64,000 nucleotides of DNA, taken from Rhodococcus sp. RD6.2. Its GTDB lineage: Bacteria; Actinomycetota; Actinomycetes; Mycobacteriales; Mycobacteriaceae. How positions within the stretch are numbered: position 1 is the stretch's first letter; each line of letters starts with the position of its first letter. The notes beneath the pieces are model-generated. The model was not told where the DNA came from. It made no database searches and saw only the letters and a list, made by a program, of their open reading frames with translations. The translations under genes and the position numbers were made by a program. Below are positions 22,202 through 32,049 of this stretch, piece by piece. The stretch is from NCBI RefSeq assembly GCF_001040705.1, contig NZ_CVQP01000007.1:214571-278570 (forward strand), in the 5' to 3' direction.

Positions 22202-23239
22202 GTGAGCGATCATCAGCACGGGCAGTCGCACGACGGTCGGCAGGGTGACGGGCGGGGGCCGGGCAGTTTCGAACTGGCCAGTCCCGAAACCATCGACGTG
22301 ACCCCGGAGATCGACGAGATCGGCGAGCTTCTCCGCAAGTCCGGACGCACGCGCCCCGACGACAGCCCCGACGCCCCGTGGCGGCACGGCTACCCGTACG
22401 ACAAGAAGATGACCCGGCGTCAGTACGAGCACCGGAAGCGGGCGCTGCAGATCGAGCTGCTCAAGCTGCAGGCATGGGTGAAGGAGAACGACGAGAAGAT
22501 CGTCATCATCTTCGAGGGACGCGACGCGGCCGGCAAGGGTGGCGCCATCAAGCGGTTCACCGAGCACCTCAATCCTCGTGGCGCTCGCGTCATGGCTCTC
22601 GAGAAGCCGACCGAACGGGAACGCACGCAGTGGTATTTCCAGCGGTACGTCGCGCATCTGCCCGCGGGCGGCGAGATCGTGCTGATGGACCGGTCCTGGT
22701 ACAACCGGGCAGGCGTCGAACGGGTCATGGGCTACTGCACGCCCACGGAGTACCTCGAATTCACCCGCTCCGCACCGGAATTCGAGCGGATGCTCGTCCA
22801 GTCCGGAATTCACCTGATCAAGTTCTGGTTCTCCGTCGGGCGGGAGGAGCAGCACGCACGATTCGTCGCCCGCAGCACCGACCCGGTCAAGCAGTGGAAG
22901 CTCTCGCCGACCGACCTCGCCAGCCTCGACAAGTGGGACGCCTACACCGAGGCCAAGGAGAACATGCTGTTCTACACGGACACTCCCCATGCGCCGTGGA
23001 CGATCGTGAAGTCGAACGACAAGAAGCGGGCCCGTCTCGAGGCGATGCGCTGGGTGCTCGCGCGTTTCGACTACACCGGCAAGGACACCCGGATCGTCGG
23101 ACGACCGGACGCGCAGCTCATCGGGCCGCCCCAGACCGTGTACGACGAGGGCGAGGACCCGGCGAGCAAGTTCCCCAAGCTGCCCGCGCATGCCGCCGGC
23201 TCGGCCAGTGGCAACGGCCAGGTCACCGCGACACCCTGA
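22202..23239 (+). CDS. ppk2: Polyphosphate kinase 2
   Basis: The 345-residue PPK2-family enzyme has Walker A GRDAAGKGGAIKRF, lid and catalytic segment EKPTERERTQWYFQRYVAHL, Walker B DRSWYNRAGVERVMGYC, and DPVKQWKLSPTDLASLDKWD. PPK2 transfers phosphate between polyphosphate and nucleoside di- or monophosphates in the cytosol. The first ~55 residues are a His/Gly/Asp-rich tail that looks disordered. It is a single-domain type; GDP or ADP preference cannot be read from sequence by eye. It starts with GTG and is preceded by a repeat array and a leaderless-type -10 box. Confidence 0.95.
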   Translation: MSDHQHGQSHDGRQGDGRGPGSFELASPETIDVTPEIDEIGELLRKSGRTRPDDSPDAPWRHGYPYDKKMTRRQYEHRKRALQIELLKLQAWVKENDEKIVIIFEGRDAAGKGGAIKRFTEHLNPRGARVMALEKPTERERTQWYFQRYVAHLPAGGEIVLMDRSWYNRAGVERVMGYCTPTEYLEFTRSAPEFERMLVQSGIHLIKFWFSVGREEQHARFVARSTDPVKQWKLSPTDLASLDKWDAYTEAKENMLFYTDTPHAPWTIVKSNDKKRARLEAMRWVLARFDYTGKDTRIVGRPDAQLIGPPQTVYDEGEDPASKFPKLPAHAAGSASGNGQVTATP

Positions 23240-23260
23240 GTCGACCCCGAGACGCACACA

Positions 23261-23290
23261 CGCCGTGTCATCCCCGGGGATGACACGGCG
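23261..23290. terminator. Perfect 30-bp palindrome after ppk2
   Basis: CGCCGTGTCATCCCC and its exact complement are joined without a spacer, 21 bp after the ppk2 stop. In RNA it would make a strong hairpin that ends the ppk2 message. It could also be an operator for the ABC transporter genes that begin about 50 bp further on. Confidence 0.6.
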
Positions 23291-23341
23291 CGCGACCTGC
23301 GGTGGATGTGCGCGCCCGGAATTTCCGGAATGCTGGCAGTC

Positions 23342-24292
23342 ATGATTGAAGTGAGGGGACTGACCAAGACCTTCGGGGACGTGAAGGCGGTCGACGATCT
23401 GACGTTCAGTGTTCGACCCGGAATCGTCACCGGATTCCTGGGGCCGAACGGGGCGGGCAAGTCGACGACGATGCGGATGATCCTCGGACTGGACCGCCCG
23501 ACGTCCGGCGAGGCACTGATCGACGGGCAGTCGTACCGCGAACTGAAGCACCCGCTGCGCACCGTCGGAGCTCTGCTCGACGCCAAGTGGGTGCACCCGA
23601 ACCGTTCCGCGAAGGCACATCTGCAGTGGATGGCCGCATCGAACGGGATTCCGGGCTCACGCGTCGACGAGGTGCTGCGGCTGGTCGGGCTGACCGAGGT
23701 CGCGGGGAAGAAGGCTGGCGGTTTCTCGCTCGGCATGGCGCAGCGGCTGGGGTTGGCGGGCGCACTGCTCGGTGACCCGAAGGTGCTGCTCTTCGACGAG
23801 CCCGTCAACGGTCTCGACCCCGAAGGCATTGTCTGGATCCGCAAGTTCATGCAGCGTCTCGCCGCGGAAGGCCGGACGGTTCTGGTGTCGAGTCACCTGC
23901 TGTCCGAGATGGCTTTGACCGCAGAGCATCTCGTGGTGATCGGCCGTGGCCGGCTCATCTCCGACTCGCCCGTCCAGGCGTTCGTCGACCGCGCGTCCGA
24001 GGCCGGGGTGCGGGTACGCAGCCCGCAGCTCGACGCGTTGCGTGCGGCACTGACCGGCGCGGGGCTGGCGTTCCGCGAGGACGGTGTCTCCGGTAACGGG
24101 TCCGGCGCGCCTGCGGCCTCGGCGTTGGTTGTCTCCGGTGCGACGACCGAGGTCGTCGGCCAGGTCGCGGGCGACAGCGGCATCGTGTTGCACGAGCTGT
24201 CCGCGCAGCGGGGCTCGCTGGAGGACGCATTCATGAAACTGACCGGGGACGACGTGCAGTACCACGCCGACGTGATGGGAGGGGCGCTCTGA
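23342..24292 (+). CDS. ABC transporter ATP-binding protein (ABC-2 exporter type)
   Basis: The 316-residue ATPase has Walker A GPNGAGKSTT, signature FSLGMAQRLGLAGALLGDP, Walker B VLLFDEPVNGLDP and switch His in LVSSHLLSE. A roughly 100-residue C-terminal extension with an RGSLEDAFM motif is typical of DrrA/YhaQ-like ATPases of small-molecule exporters or bacteriocin-resistance systems. The start MIEVRGLTKTF at 23342 is chosen by family alignment; an upstream in-frame ATG exists at 23306. It overlaps the permease gene by 1 nt (TGATG). Confidence 0.93.
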   Translation: MIEVRGLTKTFGDVKAVDDLTFSVRPGIVTGFLGPNGAGKSTTMRMILGLDRPTSGEALIDGQSYRELKHPLRTVGALLDAKWVHPNRSAKAHLQWMAASNGIPGSRVDEVLRLVGLTEVAGKKAGGFSLGMAQRLGLAGALLGDPKVLLFDEPVNGLDPEGIVWIRKFMQRLAAEGRTVLVSSHLLSEMALTAEHLVVIGRGRLISDSPVQAFVDRASEAGVRVRSPQLDALRAALTGAGLAFREDGVSGNGSGAPAASALVVSGATTEVVGQVAGDSGIVLHELSAQRGSLEDAFMKLTGDDVQYHADVMGGAL

Positions 24293-25086
24293 TGGGTGTC
24301 GTGACAGCAGAACGCATCAAGCTCACCTCGACGAAGTCGCCGTGGTGGTGCACCGTCGCGATCATCGCGCTCGGGCTCGGTCTCGCAGCGGTGATCGGCC
24401 TGACGTCGAAGGCCAGCCTGAACGCGTACAACGATCAGATCGCGAACGGTGAGAACCCCGGCATCGACCCGTTCCTGCCGACGCTGGCCGACGCGGTCGG
24501 TGGCGTCTCCGGGTTCGGCGTGCTCGTGTTGATGATCCTGGCCGCCCTCGCCGTGACCAGCGAGTACCGGTTCGGGATCATCCGGACGACCTTCCAGGCG
24601 GTACCCAAGCGCGACTCGGTGCTCGTGACCAAGGCCGCGCTGATCGGAGTGTCCGGGGCGGTGCTCACGTTCCTGTTGACCTTCGGCGCCTACGCCATCG
24701 CGAAGGCCACCGCGGGCAGCGAGGCCGGCGCCCTGCTGACGCTGTCGGGCGGCGAGGCGTGGCGCGCGATCTACGGGGTGCCGATCTACGCGCTGCTGTG
24801 CGTCGCGCTGGCCGTCGCGGTCGGGTCGTTGCTCAGGCAGTCGGCGGGTGCGATCGCCCTGCTGCTGCTGTGGCCGCTGCTGATCGAGTCACTGTTCGGA
24901 CTGTTCGGCAAGGTGGGACGGGAGATCCAGCCGTTCCTGCCGTTCGCGAACGCCAACCACTTCCTCGGTTCCGATCAGGGCATCGACTGGCACTGGGGGC
25001 CGTGGGGCAGTCTCGTCTACTTCATCGCGTTCGTGGCCGTGATCTTCGGTGCGGCGCTGGTCGTGGTCAACCGCCGCGACGCATAG
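24292..25086 (+). CDS. ABC-2 type transporter permease
   Basis: The 264-residue polytopic protein has about six hydrophobic segments (TVAIIALGLGLAAVIGL; FGVLVLMILAALAV; TKAALIGVSGAVLTFLLTFG; IYALLCVALAVAVGSLL; GAIALLLLWPLLIESLFGLF; YFIAFVAVIFGAALVVV). It opens with TAERIKLTSTKSPWW, the amphipathic start common in ABC-2 permeases that pair with DrrA-like ATPases, and carries TSEYRFGIIRTTFQAVPKR after the second helix. It forms an exporter with the upstream ATPase; the substrate is unknown. It is followed by a strong hairpin terminator. Confidence 0.9.
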   Translation: MGVVTAERIKLTSTKSPWWCTVAIIALGLGLAAVIGLTSKASLNAYNDQIANGENPGIDPFLPTLADAVGGVSGFGVLVLMILAALAVTSEYRFGIIRTTFQAVPKRDSVLVTKAALIGVSGAVLTFLLTFGAYAIAKATAGSEAGALLTLSGGEAWRAIYGVPIYALLCVALAVAVGSLLRQSAGAIALLLLWPLLIESLFGLFGKVGREIQPFLPFANANHFLGSDQGIDWHWGPWGSLVYFIAFVAVIFGAALVVVNRRDA

Positions 25087-25115
25087 GAACTCGGACCCGT
25101 CGACACTGTTTCTCC

Positions 25116-25158
25116 CCGTGAGTCCGTTCTGCCCGCAGAGGGCCGAACGGACTCACGG
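25116..25158. terminator. Hairpin terminator after the ABC transporter genes
   Basis: Arms CCGTGAGTCCGTTC (25116-25129) and its exact complement (25145-25158) form a 14-bp stem with a 15-nt loop, 29 bp after the permease stop. The core is shared with the hairpin at 46615-46665. Confidence 0.8.
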
Positions 25159-25189
25159 GCGTATCAGGCGCCTGTGTGTGACCGATGGT

Positions 25190-25195
25190 TACACT
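25190..25195 (+). promoter_or_regulatory. -10 box for the leaderless cyclase mRNA
   Basis: TACACT ends 6 nt before the ATG at 25202; no Shine-Dalgarno sequence is visible. Confidence 0.45.
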
Positions 25196-25201
25196 CTGCC
25201 G

Positions 25202-26026
25202 ATGACCGAGGAGCCTCAGATCCCGGACGACAGAGGTCGGATCGCGTCGGCACTGTCCTGGGTACGGGCTGTGGACAGCTCGCCCGGCGTCGTCGGTGCG
25301 GTGCGGCGGGTCCGTCGCGCGCTGCCCGGCGACCCCGGTTTCGGTGATCCCCTGTCCACGTCGGGCCCCGGCAGCGCGCGAGCCGTCGCCCGCGTCGCCG
25401 ACCGACTCCTCGACGACAGCCCCGGGGCGTCACGCGAGGTGGGGCTCGGTGCGCTGCAGGTGTGGCAGGCGCTGCTCGAGCGCACCGGTCGAGGTCGCGG
25501 TACCCGCGAGATGACGCTCGTGTTCACCGATCTCGTCGGCTTCTCGGACTACGCGCTCGCCGCGGGCGACGAAGCGACCGTCGACCTGTTGCGGGCCGTG
25601 GCGCGGGCCATCGAACCTCCCGTCGCCGCGCACGGAGGGCACGTGGTCAAACGTATGGGCGACGGGATGATGGCGGTGTTCCCGCGGCCCGACCGCGCGT
25701 TCGACGCGGCGTTCGCCGCCCGCGACGCCCTCGCCCTCGTCGACTGCGCAGGCCACCGGCCGCGCATGCGCGTCGGCCTGCACACCGGCGTTCCGCGTCA
25801 GGTCGGCGACGACTGGCTCGGAGTCGACGTCAACGTCGCCGCCCGCGTCATGCAGGCAGGCGGCGACGGAAAGACGATGGCCTCCTCCGCGACTCTCGAC
25901 GCACTCGGCCACGACCGGCTCGCCGAACTGGGCTATCGCGCGCAGCCGTACCGTCGTGGATTCTTCTCCAGCGCGCCCCGCGGTGTGCCGGACGGACTGC
26001 AGATGTACACCATCGAAAGGGCTTGA
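25202..26026 (+). CDS. Class III adenylate/guanylate cyclase, soluble
   Basis: The 274-residue protein has an N-terminal region of about 100 residues without transmembrane helices and a C-terminal class III cyclase domain. Metal-binding aspartates are in LVFTDLVGFSDY and KRMGDGMMAVFP; the transition-state Asn/Arg pair is in VNVAARVMQAGG. The substrate-defining Lys/Asp positions cannot be assigned safely by eye, so cAMP is likely but not proven. The start at 25202 is supported by the TACACT -10 box 6 nt upstream. The protein may be controlled by its N-terminal region; no HAMP or known sensor domain is visible. Confidence 0.88.
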   Translation: MTEEPQIPDDRGRIASALSWVRAVDSSPGVVGAVRRVRRALPGDPGFGDPLSTSGPGSARAVARVADRLLDDSPGASREVGLGALQVWQALLERTGRGRGTREMTLVFTDLVGFSDYALAAGDEATVDLLRAVARAIEPPVAAHGGHVVKRMGDGMMAVFPRPDRAFDAAFAARDALALVDCAGHRPRMRVGLHTGVPRQVGDDWLGVDVNVAARVMQAGGDGKTMASSATLDALGHDRLAELGYRAQPYRRGFFSSAPRGVPDGLQMYTIERA

Positions 26027-26070
26027 ATCGGCCATTGCCACACGCACCGGTGGGCGCGGACACTGGATGC

Positions 26071-26256
26071 ATGGTTGATCGAGAACAACGCACACCCTTC
26101 TACGGGATCCTCCTGATCCTGGCTGCGATGTTCGGTGCTTTCGCCGTGAACTACTACGGGGTCGGGGCCTACTGGTTCCGGATCACCGTGTACATCGTGG
26201 CGGTGGCGGTGGTCGCGGTCGGATTCGTGATGACCTTCAGGGACTACTCACGCTGA
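26071..26256 (+). CDS. Small two-helix membrane protein, 61 aa
   Basis: This short gene encodes 61 residues with two hydrophobic helices (FYGILLILAAMFGAFAVNYY and ITVYIVAVAVVAVGFVMTF) separated by a short polar turn, and a charged C-terminus. It starts 44 nt after the cyclase stop with a weak GGA upstream. Its 3' end overlaps the convergent thiD gene by 9 nt. Similar small DUF-type membrane proteins are common in Mycobacteriales; the function is unknown. The composition clearly differs from a random frame. Confidence 0.65.
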   Translation: MVDREQRTPFYGILLILAAMFGAFAVNYYGVGAYWFRITVYIVAVAVVAVGFVMTFRDYSR

Positions 26257-27108
26257 TGCGTCGGGCGCCTCGCGCAGGCGCCACAGTGGCGACGCCGGCC
26301 CGTGCCCGGCGCCGAGGTCGTACGAGGCCTGGAGGCAACGGGTGACCCACTGCTTGCCGAACGCGACGGCCTCGGGCATCTCGAGGCCGTGCGCCAGCGC
26401 GGACGCGATCGCCGCGGCGAGGGTGTCGCCACCGCCGTGATCGTTGCCGGTGTCGATTCGCGGGCTGGTGAACTCGTGGAACGTCTCCCCGTCGAACAGA
26501 AGGTCGCGGCTCTCCGTCGACGTGCGCAGGTGCCCGCCCTTCACCAGCGACCACTGCGCGCCGAGCTCGTGCAGGGCCTCCGCCGCTCGCCGCGCGGACG
26601 CGTCGTCGACGACGTCGATGCCGGTGATCAGCCGGACCTCGTCGAGATTCGGTGTCACCAGCGACGCGATCGGGATGAGGGTGTGCCGCACGGCGTCGAG
26701 TGCCTCCGCGTGCAGCAGCGGATCGCCGTGCATCGACGCACACACCGGGTCGACGACCAGCGGCACGGGCTGGTCCCGCCCGATCCCGACCTCGGTGCAG
26801 ACCGCGGCGACGGACTCGATGATCGCCGTCGACGCCAGCATGCCCGTCTTCGCGCCGCTGACCCCGATGTCACCGACGACGCTGCGCACCTGGTCGGCGA
26901 CGATCTCCGGAGGGATCTCGTGAAACCCGCTGACGCCCAACGAGTTCTGCACCGTCACCGCCGCGACGGCGACGCAGGCGTGGACGCCGAGCATCGCCAT
27001 CGTGCGGGAATCGGCCTGGATGCCCGCGCCGCCACCGGAATCGGTGCCTGCGATGGTGAGGGCGCGAACAGGGGTCTGACCGTCGGGGGCCAGCGGCAAC
27101 AACTTCAC
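26248..27108 (-). CDS. thiD: Hydroxymethylpyrimidine (phosphate) kinase ThiD
   Basis: A 286-residue ribokinase-family enzyme that phosphorylates HMP and HMP phosphate to HMP pyrophosphate. Motifs: ALTIAGTDSGGGAGIQADSR at the N-terminus, GVHACVAVAAVTVQNSLGV, VVDPVCASMHGDPLL, LVTPNLDEVRLITG and the C-terminal anion-hole segment of this fold near residue 215, where GNDHGGGDTLAAAIASAL is seen. Many homologues read GTGDT or GSGDT with a less Gly-rich stretch. The GTG at 27108 follows the thiC stop by 11 nt, so both are under the thiC riboswitch. Confidence 0.94.
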   Translation of the reverse strand: MKLLPLAPDGQTPVRALTIAGTDSGGGAGIQADSRTMAMLGVHACVAVAAVTVQNSLGVSGFHEIPPEIVADQVRSVVGDIGVSGAKTGMLASTAIIESVAAVCTEVGIGRDQPVPLVVDPVCASMHGDPLLHAEALDAVRHTLIPIASLVTPNLDEVRLITGIDVVDDASARRAAEALHELGAQWSLVKGGHLRTSTESRDLLFDGETFHEFTSPRIDTGNDHGGGDTLAAAIASALAHGLEMPEAVAFGKQWVTRCLQASYDLGAGHGPASPLWRLREAPDASA

Positions 27109-27119
27109 AACGACACAGC

Positions 27120-28871
<1,752 letters not shown>

Positions 28872-28962
28872 TTGAGTTGTCGTCGCAGACTCTAGGGCAT
28901 GGCGCCGCCCCTCAATTCGTGCGCCCGATTTCGGTGGTTCGGCGTCACGCCAACCCGACCTC

Positions 28963-28980
28963 ACCTATAGTGGCGTAGGT
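28963..28980 (+). promoter_or_regulatory. Promoter -10 region with overlapping inverted repeat for the first acetyltransferase-like gene
   Basis: TATAGT (28966-28971) is a good -10 box and lies within the inverted repeat ACCTA-N8-TAGGT. This gives a leader of roughly 40 nt carrying AGGGAG 8 nt before the ATG at 29018. Confidence 0.4.
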
Positions 28981-29017
28981 CACATTTTAGTTACAGGTGG
29001 GTTAGGGAGTGCCGGGG

Positions 29018-29356
29018 ATGTTCACGGACAAGGCGACCGTCGAGGTCACAAACAATGCAGGTCAAAGCCGTTTCGAGCTGTGGCTCAACGGCGAGATCGT
29101 CGGCATCCTCGGTTATTGGGACATGGAGGCGGACGGTCGCCCCGTCCGGTCCAAGCGCGCCGGGACTCCGATCGTGTCCTTCCAGCACACCGTGATCGTG
29201 GAGGACTTCGGGCACCGCGGGCTCGCCGCGCTGATGGTCGGCCGCGCACTCGACACCGCTCGCGAGAACGGCTGGAAGGTGCGGCCCGTGTGCACCTATC
29301 TGCAGCGATTCGTGGTGGCGAATCCGGAGTACCGAGACCTGCTCGTCCCCGTGTGA
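29018..29356 (+). CDS. YjdJ-type GCN5-related acetyltransferase-like protein (copy 1)
   Basis: The 112-residue protein matches the small YjdJ-type GNAT fold: an N-terminal strand pair (SRFELWLNGEIVGILGYWDM), then HTVIVEDFGHRGLAALMVGR as the acetyl-CoA pyrophosphate-binding loop and helix, and WKVRPVCTYLQRFVVANPEY. Substrate unknown; this family is often poorly characterised. AGGGAG at 29004-29009 lies 8 nt before the ATG at 29018, favouring it over the GTG at 29009. It is a close paralogue of the next gene. Confidence 0.8.
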   Translation: MFTDKATVEVTNNAGQSRFELWLNGEIVGILGYWDMEADGRPVRSKRAGTPIVSFQHTVIVEDFGHRGLAALMVGRALDTARENGWKVRPVCTYLQRFVVANPEYRDLLVPV

Positions 29357-29403
29357 ACCGCCGAACCGCCGGCGGCGATTCGGCCACGATTCGACGAAGG
29401 ATG

Positions 29404-29420
29404 GGCGACAACTTGTCGCC
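29404..29420. promoter_or_regulatory. 17-bp palindrome between the two acetyltransferase-like genes
   Basis: GGCGACAA C TTGTCGCC is a perfect inverted repeat 33-49 bp before the ATG of the second copy. It suits an operator better than a terminator because the loop would be a single base. Confidence 0.45.
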
Positions 29421-29452
29421 GTGAGGGGCACGTCACCGAAAGTGCTGTTTCC

Positions 29453-29836
29453 ATGGACAGCATGTTCAAGAGGAGCCACGACCGGGAGTCGGTGCAGGAG
29501 GTCGTCGTGCGCGCCGACCCGACGCTGGCCCAGGTCGAGGACAACCCTGCGCACTCACGATTCGACCTGTGGGTCGGCGACGAACTGGTCGGAATACTCG
29601 GGTACCGCAGGCTCGACGGCGTCGACAGCCCCCCGGTTGCGGGGACCTCGGTCGCGTTGATGCACACCGTGGTCAAGGAGGAGTACGGCGACCGGGGATG
29701 GGCGGCAGTCCTCGTCCACGAGGTTCTCGAGGAGTCCCGGGTCCGGGGTTGGCGCCTACATCCGGTGTGTACCTACGTCCGGCGCTATCTCGGATCGCAC
29801 ACCGAGTACCTCGCACTCCTCGACGACCAGGCCTGA
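29453..29836 (+). CDS. YjdJ-type GCN5-related acetyltransferase-like protein (copy 2)
   Basis: The 127-residue paralogue of the upstream gene shares SRFDLWVGDELVGILGYRRL, MHTVVKEEYGDRGWAAVLVH, RLHPVCTYVRRYL and a HTEYLALL end. The Gly-rich acetyl-CoA loop (GDRGWAA) is less canonical than GHRGLAA in copy 1. It also has a longer N-terminus with several charged residues. The two genes are 96 bp apart with a palindrome between them, so they may be regulated separately. Confidence 0.78.
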   Translation: MDSMFKRSHDRESVQEVVVRADPTLAQVEDNPAHSRFDLWVGDELVGILGYRRLDGVDSPPVAGTSVALMHTVVKEEYGDRGWAAVLVHEVLEESRVRGWRLHPVCTYVRRYLGSHTEYLALLDDQA

Positions 29837-29855
29837 CGTCGCGTTCGCCGTGCGC

Positions 29856-30671
29856 TCAGTCGAATTCGACGACGACGGGCGCATGATCGCTGGCGCCCTT
29901 GCCCTTTCGCTCCTCGCGGTCGATCGACGCGCCGGTGACCCGCGCGGCGAGCGCAGGTGACGCGTACTGGAAGTCGATCCGCATGCCCTGGCGCTTCGGG
30001 AACCGCAACTGGGTGTAGTCCCAGTAGGTGTAGACGCCGGGGCCGGGGGTGTGCGGCCGTGTCACCTCGGCGAAGCCGATCTCCTCGAACGCGGCGAACG
30101 CGTCACGCTCCGGCTGCGACGTGTGCGTCTTGCCGTCGAACAGCGCCGGATCCCACACGTCCTCGTCGGTCGGCGCGACATTCCAGTCGCCGACCAACGC
30201 GACCTGGGCGTTCGGGTCGTCTGCGAGCCACTTCGCGGCGTCGTCACGCAGCGTCGCGAGCCAGTCCAGCTTGTACGCGTAGTGCGGGTCGGCCAACTCG
30301 CGGCCGTTCGGCACGTACAGACTCCACACCCGAACCCCGCCGCACGTCGCGCCGATCGCGCGGGCCTCGACCACCGGCGTCGCGACGTCCAGGCTGTCCG
30401 GTACCTGCTTGACGAATCCCGGCTGGCCCTCGAACCCGACCTGGACGTCGTCCAGACCGATGCGGGAGACGATCGCGACACCGTTCCACTGACTCAGGCC
30501 GATGTGGGCGACCTCGTAGCCGAGTTCGGTGAACCGTTCGGTCGGGAACTGGTCGTCCCGGCACTTCGTCTCCTGCATGGCGAGCACGTCCGTGTCGGTG
30601 CGGACCAGCCAGTCCACGATCCGGTCCGTCCGGGCCCGAACCGAGTTCACGTTCCACGTCGCCAATCGCAT
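29856..30671 (-). CDS. xthA: Exodeoxyribonuclease III / AP endonuclease
   Basis: A 271-residue enzyme of the endonuclease/exonuclease/phosphatase fold. Motifs: MRLATWNVNSVRAR at the start, LAMQETKCRDDQFP (metal-binding Glu), VWSLYVPNGRE, VALVGDWNVAPTDEDVWDP (Asp/Asn pair), YTYWDYTQLRFPKRQGMRID and the C-terminal SDHAPVVVEF with the catalytic His. It cleaves at abasic sites and trims 3' ends in base-excision repair. ATG 30671 is preceded by TACGCT at leaderless spacing. The order xthA, GNAT gene, def matches mycobacteria. Confidence 0.95.
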   Translation of the reverse strand: MRLATWNVNSVRARTDRIVDWLVRTDTDVLAMQETKCRDDQFPTERFTELGYEVAHIGLSQWNGVAIVSRIGLDDVQVGFEGQPGFVKQVPDSLDVATPVVEARAIGATCGGVRVWSLYVPNGRELADPHYAYKLDWLATLRDDAAKWLADDPNAQVALVGDWNVAPTDEDVWDPALFDGKTHTSQPERDAFAAFEEIGFAEVTRPHTPGPGVYTYWDYTQLRFPKRQGMRIDFQYASPALAARVTGASIDREERKGKGASDHAPVVVEFD

Positions 30672-30677
30672 GCCCGC

Positions 30678-30683
30678 AGCGTA
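30678..30683 (-). promoter_or_regulatory. -10 box for leaderless xthA mRNA
   Basis: TACGCT on the minus strand ends 6 nt before the ATG at 30671, with no Shine-Dalgarno sequence. Confidence 0.4.
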
Positions 30684-30713
30684 GTTCGGCCCTCCGACAC
30701 CACCGCCGTCCGG

Positions 30714-30758
30714 GTGAGGGGAACCCACACCCGGTCTGACCGGCGGGGTTCCCCTCAC
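30714..30758. terminator. Two-tier hairpin between the GNAT gene and xthA
   Basis: Outer arms GTGAGGGGAACCC (30714-30726) and its exact complement (30746-30758) form a 13-bp stem. An inner stem CCGGT/ACCGG (30731-30743) sits within the loop. It follows the GNAT gene stop (30772) on the minus strand by 13 bp and should end the def-GNAT message. Confidence 0.8.
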
Positions 30759-30771
30759 CGTTCGCGATCGA

Positions 30772-32049
30772 TCAGGGTGCGGTGGCGTAGCGGTAGCGGT
30801 GGTGGTCGACGAGGCCGAGGGTCCGGTATAGCGCGATCGCGCCCGCGTTGTCCGCCTCGACCTGGACGTAGGTGTGGGTGGCTCCGCGGTCGCGTCCCCA
30901 GCGGATCATCTCCGCGCAGATCAGCATCCCCAGTCCCCGACGCCGGTGCTCCGGCGCGACCTCGACCGCGCTCAGCCCCACCCAGCGCCTGCCGTCCGGA
31001 GCCTGCGTCACCGCGCCGCGCGCGATCGCCAGGAAACCGGTGTCGGGAGTGCCGAGCGCGCCGAACGCGACCTCACCCTCGCTGACCGCGGTGAGCACGG
31101 CGGCCGCGGAGTCGGGCAGCGGTGCGCCCCGGTAGTGGTACGTGGCCAGCCATTGGGGGTCCGGCGCATCGCTCACCGTCACGGCCGACTCCCCGTTCGG
31201 CAGCGTCAGATTCTCGATGTCGGCGGCCATCACCTGCACCTCCGGCGACTCCGTCCATCCTGTGGGGGCGGCGCCGAGCCGGTCGGGAAGCAGCAACGTC
31301 AGTGGCTGATCATGCGCGGCGAACCAGGCGCGCAACCGGTCGAGGGTCTCTCCGGAGTGCAGATTGCCCATTCGCTGTGCGTTCCCGAGCGGAGCCGCAG
31401 CGTTGGCGCGTCGGGTGAACCCGTGACCCGATCGGACCAGCCAGCCGTCGATCCATGCCTGCTCGGTGCCCGGCCAGCCGTCGGCCGCGGCCAGCTCGAG
31501 CGACCGGATCTCCCGTGTCGCGACAGGACGGGCGCCGAGCTCCTTGAGCGCGACCACCTGGTCGGGGGAGACCTGGACGACACGGCCGTCCTGGGCGCGG
31601 ACGACGACGACCGCGGGTGACACGCTGACGAGTTCTCCGATGACGTCCGTCAGCGGCTGCGGGTAGCCGGGAGGCAGCTTGTACCGCATCACAACCCGAC
31701 TGCCAGGACGCGGTCCCGGAGGCGTGGTCGCGGCAACAGTCGACGGCGCGGCGGCAGGAACCTCCGGCTCGGCGGCGGCAGGAGCCTCCGGCTCCGCGGG
31801 GGCAGCAACGACCGGCGCGGCGGCAGGAACCTCCGGCTCCAGGGGGCCGGCAGCGGCCGACTGCTCGACATCGACGGCCGACTGCGCGGCGGAGGCGACG
31901 GCCGACCGCGCGGCGGAGGCGATTGCCGGTTCGGTTGCCGCGATCGCCGGCTGTACACCCACGGCCGTGGTCCAGAGTGCGGCTGTGGCCTCGGGGGTGT
32001 CACGAATCCGCCGGTGGTGCCTGCCTCCCGCCGGCCGGGTGTCACTCAT
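30772..32049 (-). CDS. GNAT acetyltransferase with Ala/Pro/Glu-rich N-terminal extension (Rv0428c-like)
   Basis: The 425-residue protein has a low-complexity N-terminus (about residues 35-110) with repeated EPEVPAAAP-like units. A domain resembling the SH3-like first part of Rv0428c follows ([36 protein letters not shown]), then a C-terminal GNAT domain with [20 protein letters not shown], the acetyl-CoA loop, and [19 protein letters not shown]. The mycobacterial homologue has about 300 residues, so the extension is extra. The substrate is unknown. The ATG at 32049 overlaps the def stop by 8 nt. Confidence 0.85.
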   Translation of the reverse strand: MSDTRPAGGRHHRRIRDTPEATAALWTTAVGVQPAIAATEPAIASAARSAVASAAQSAVDVEQSAAAGPLEPEVPAAAPVVAAPAEPEAPAAAEPEVPAAAPSTVAATTPPGPRPGSRVVMRYKLPPGYPQPLTDVIGELVSVSPAVVVVRAQDGRVVQVSPDQVVALKELGARPVATREIRSLELAAADGWPGTEQAWIDGWLVRSGHGFTRRANAAAPLGNAQRMGNLHSGETLDRLRAWFAAHDQPLTLLLPDRLGAAPTGWTESPEVQVMAADIENLTLPNGESAVTVSDAPDPQWLATYHYRGAPLPDSAAAVLTAVSEGEVAFGALGTPDTGFLAIARGAVTQAPDGRRWVGLSAVEVAPEHRRRGLGMLICAEMIRWGRDRGATHTYVQVEADNAGAIALYRTLGLVDHHRYRYATAP

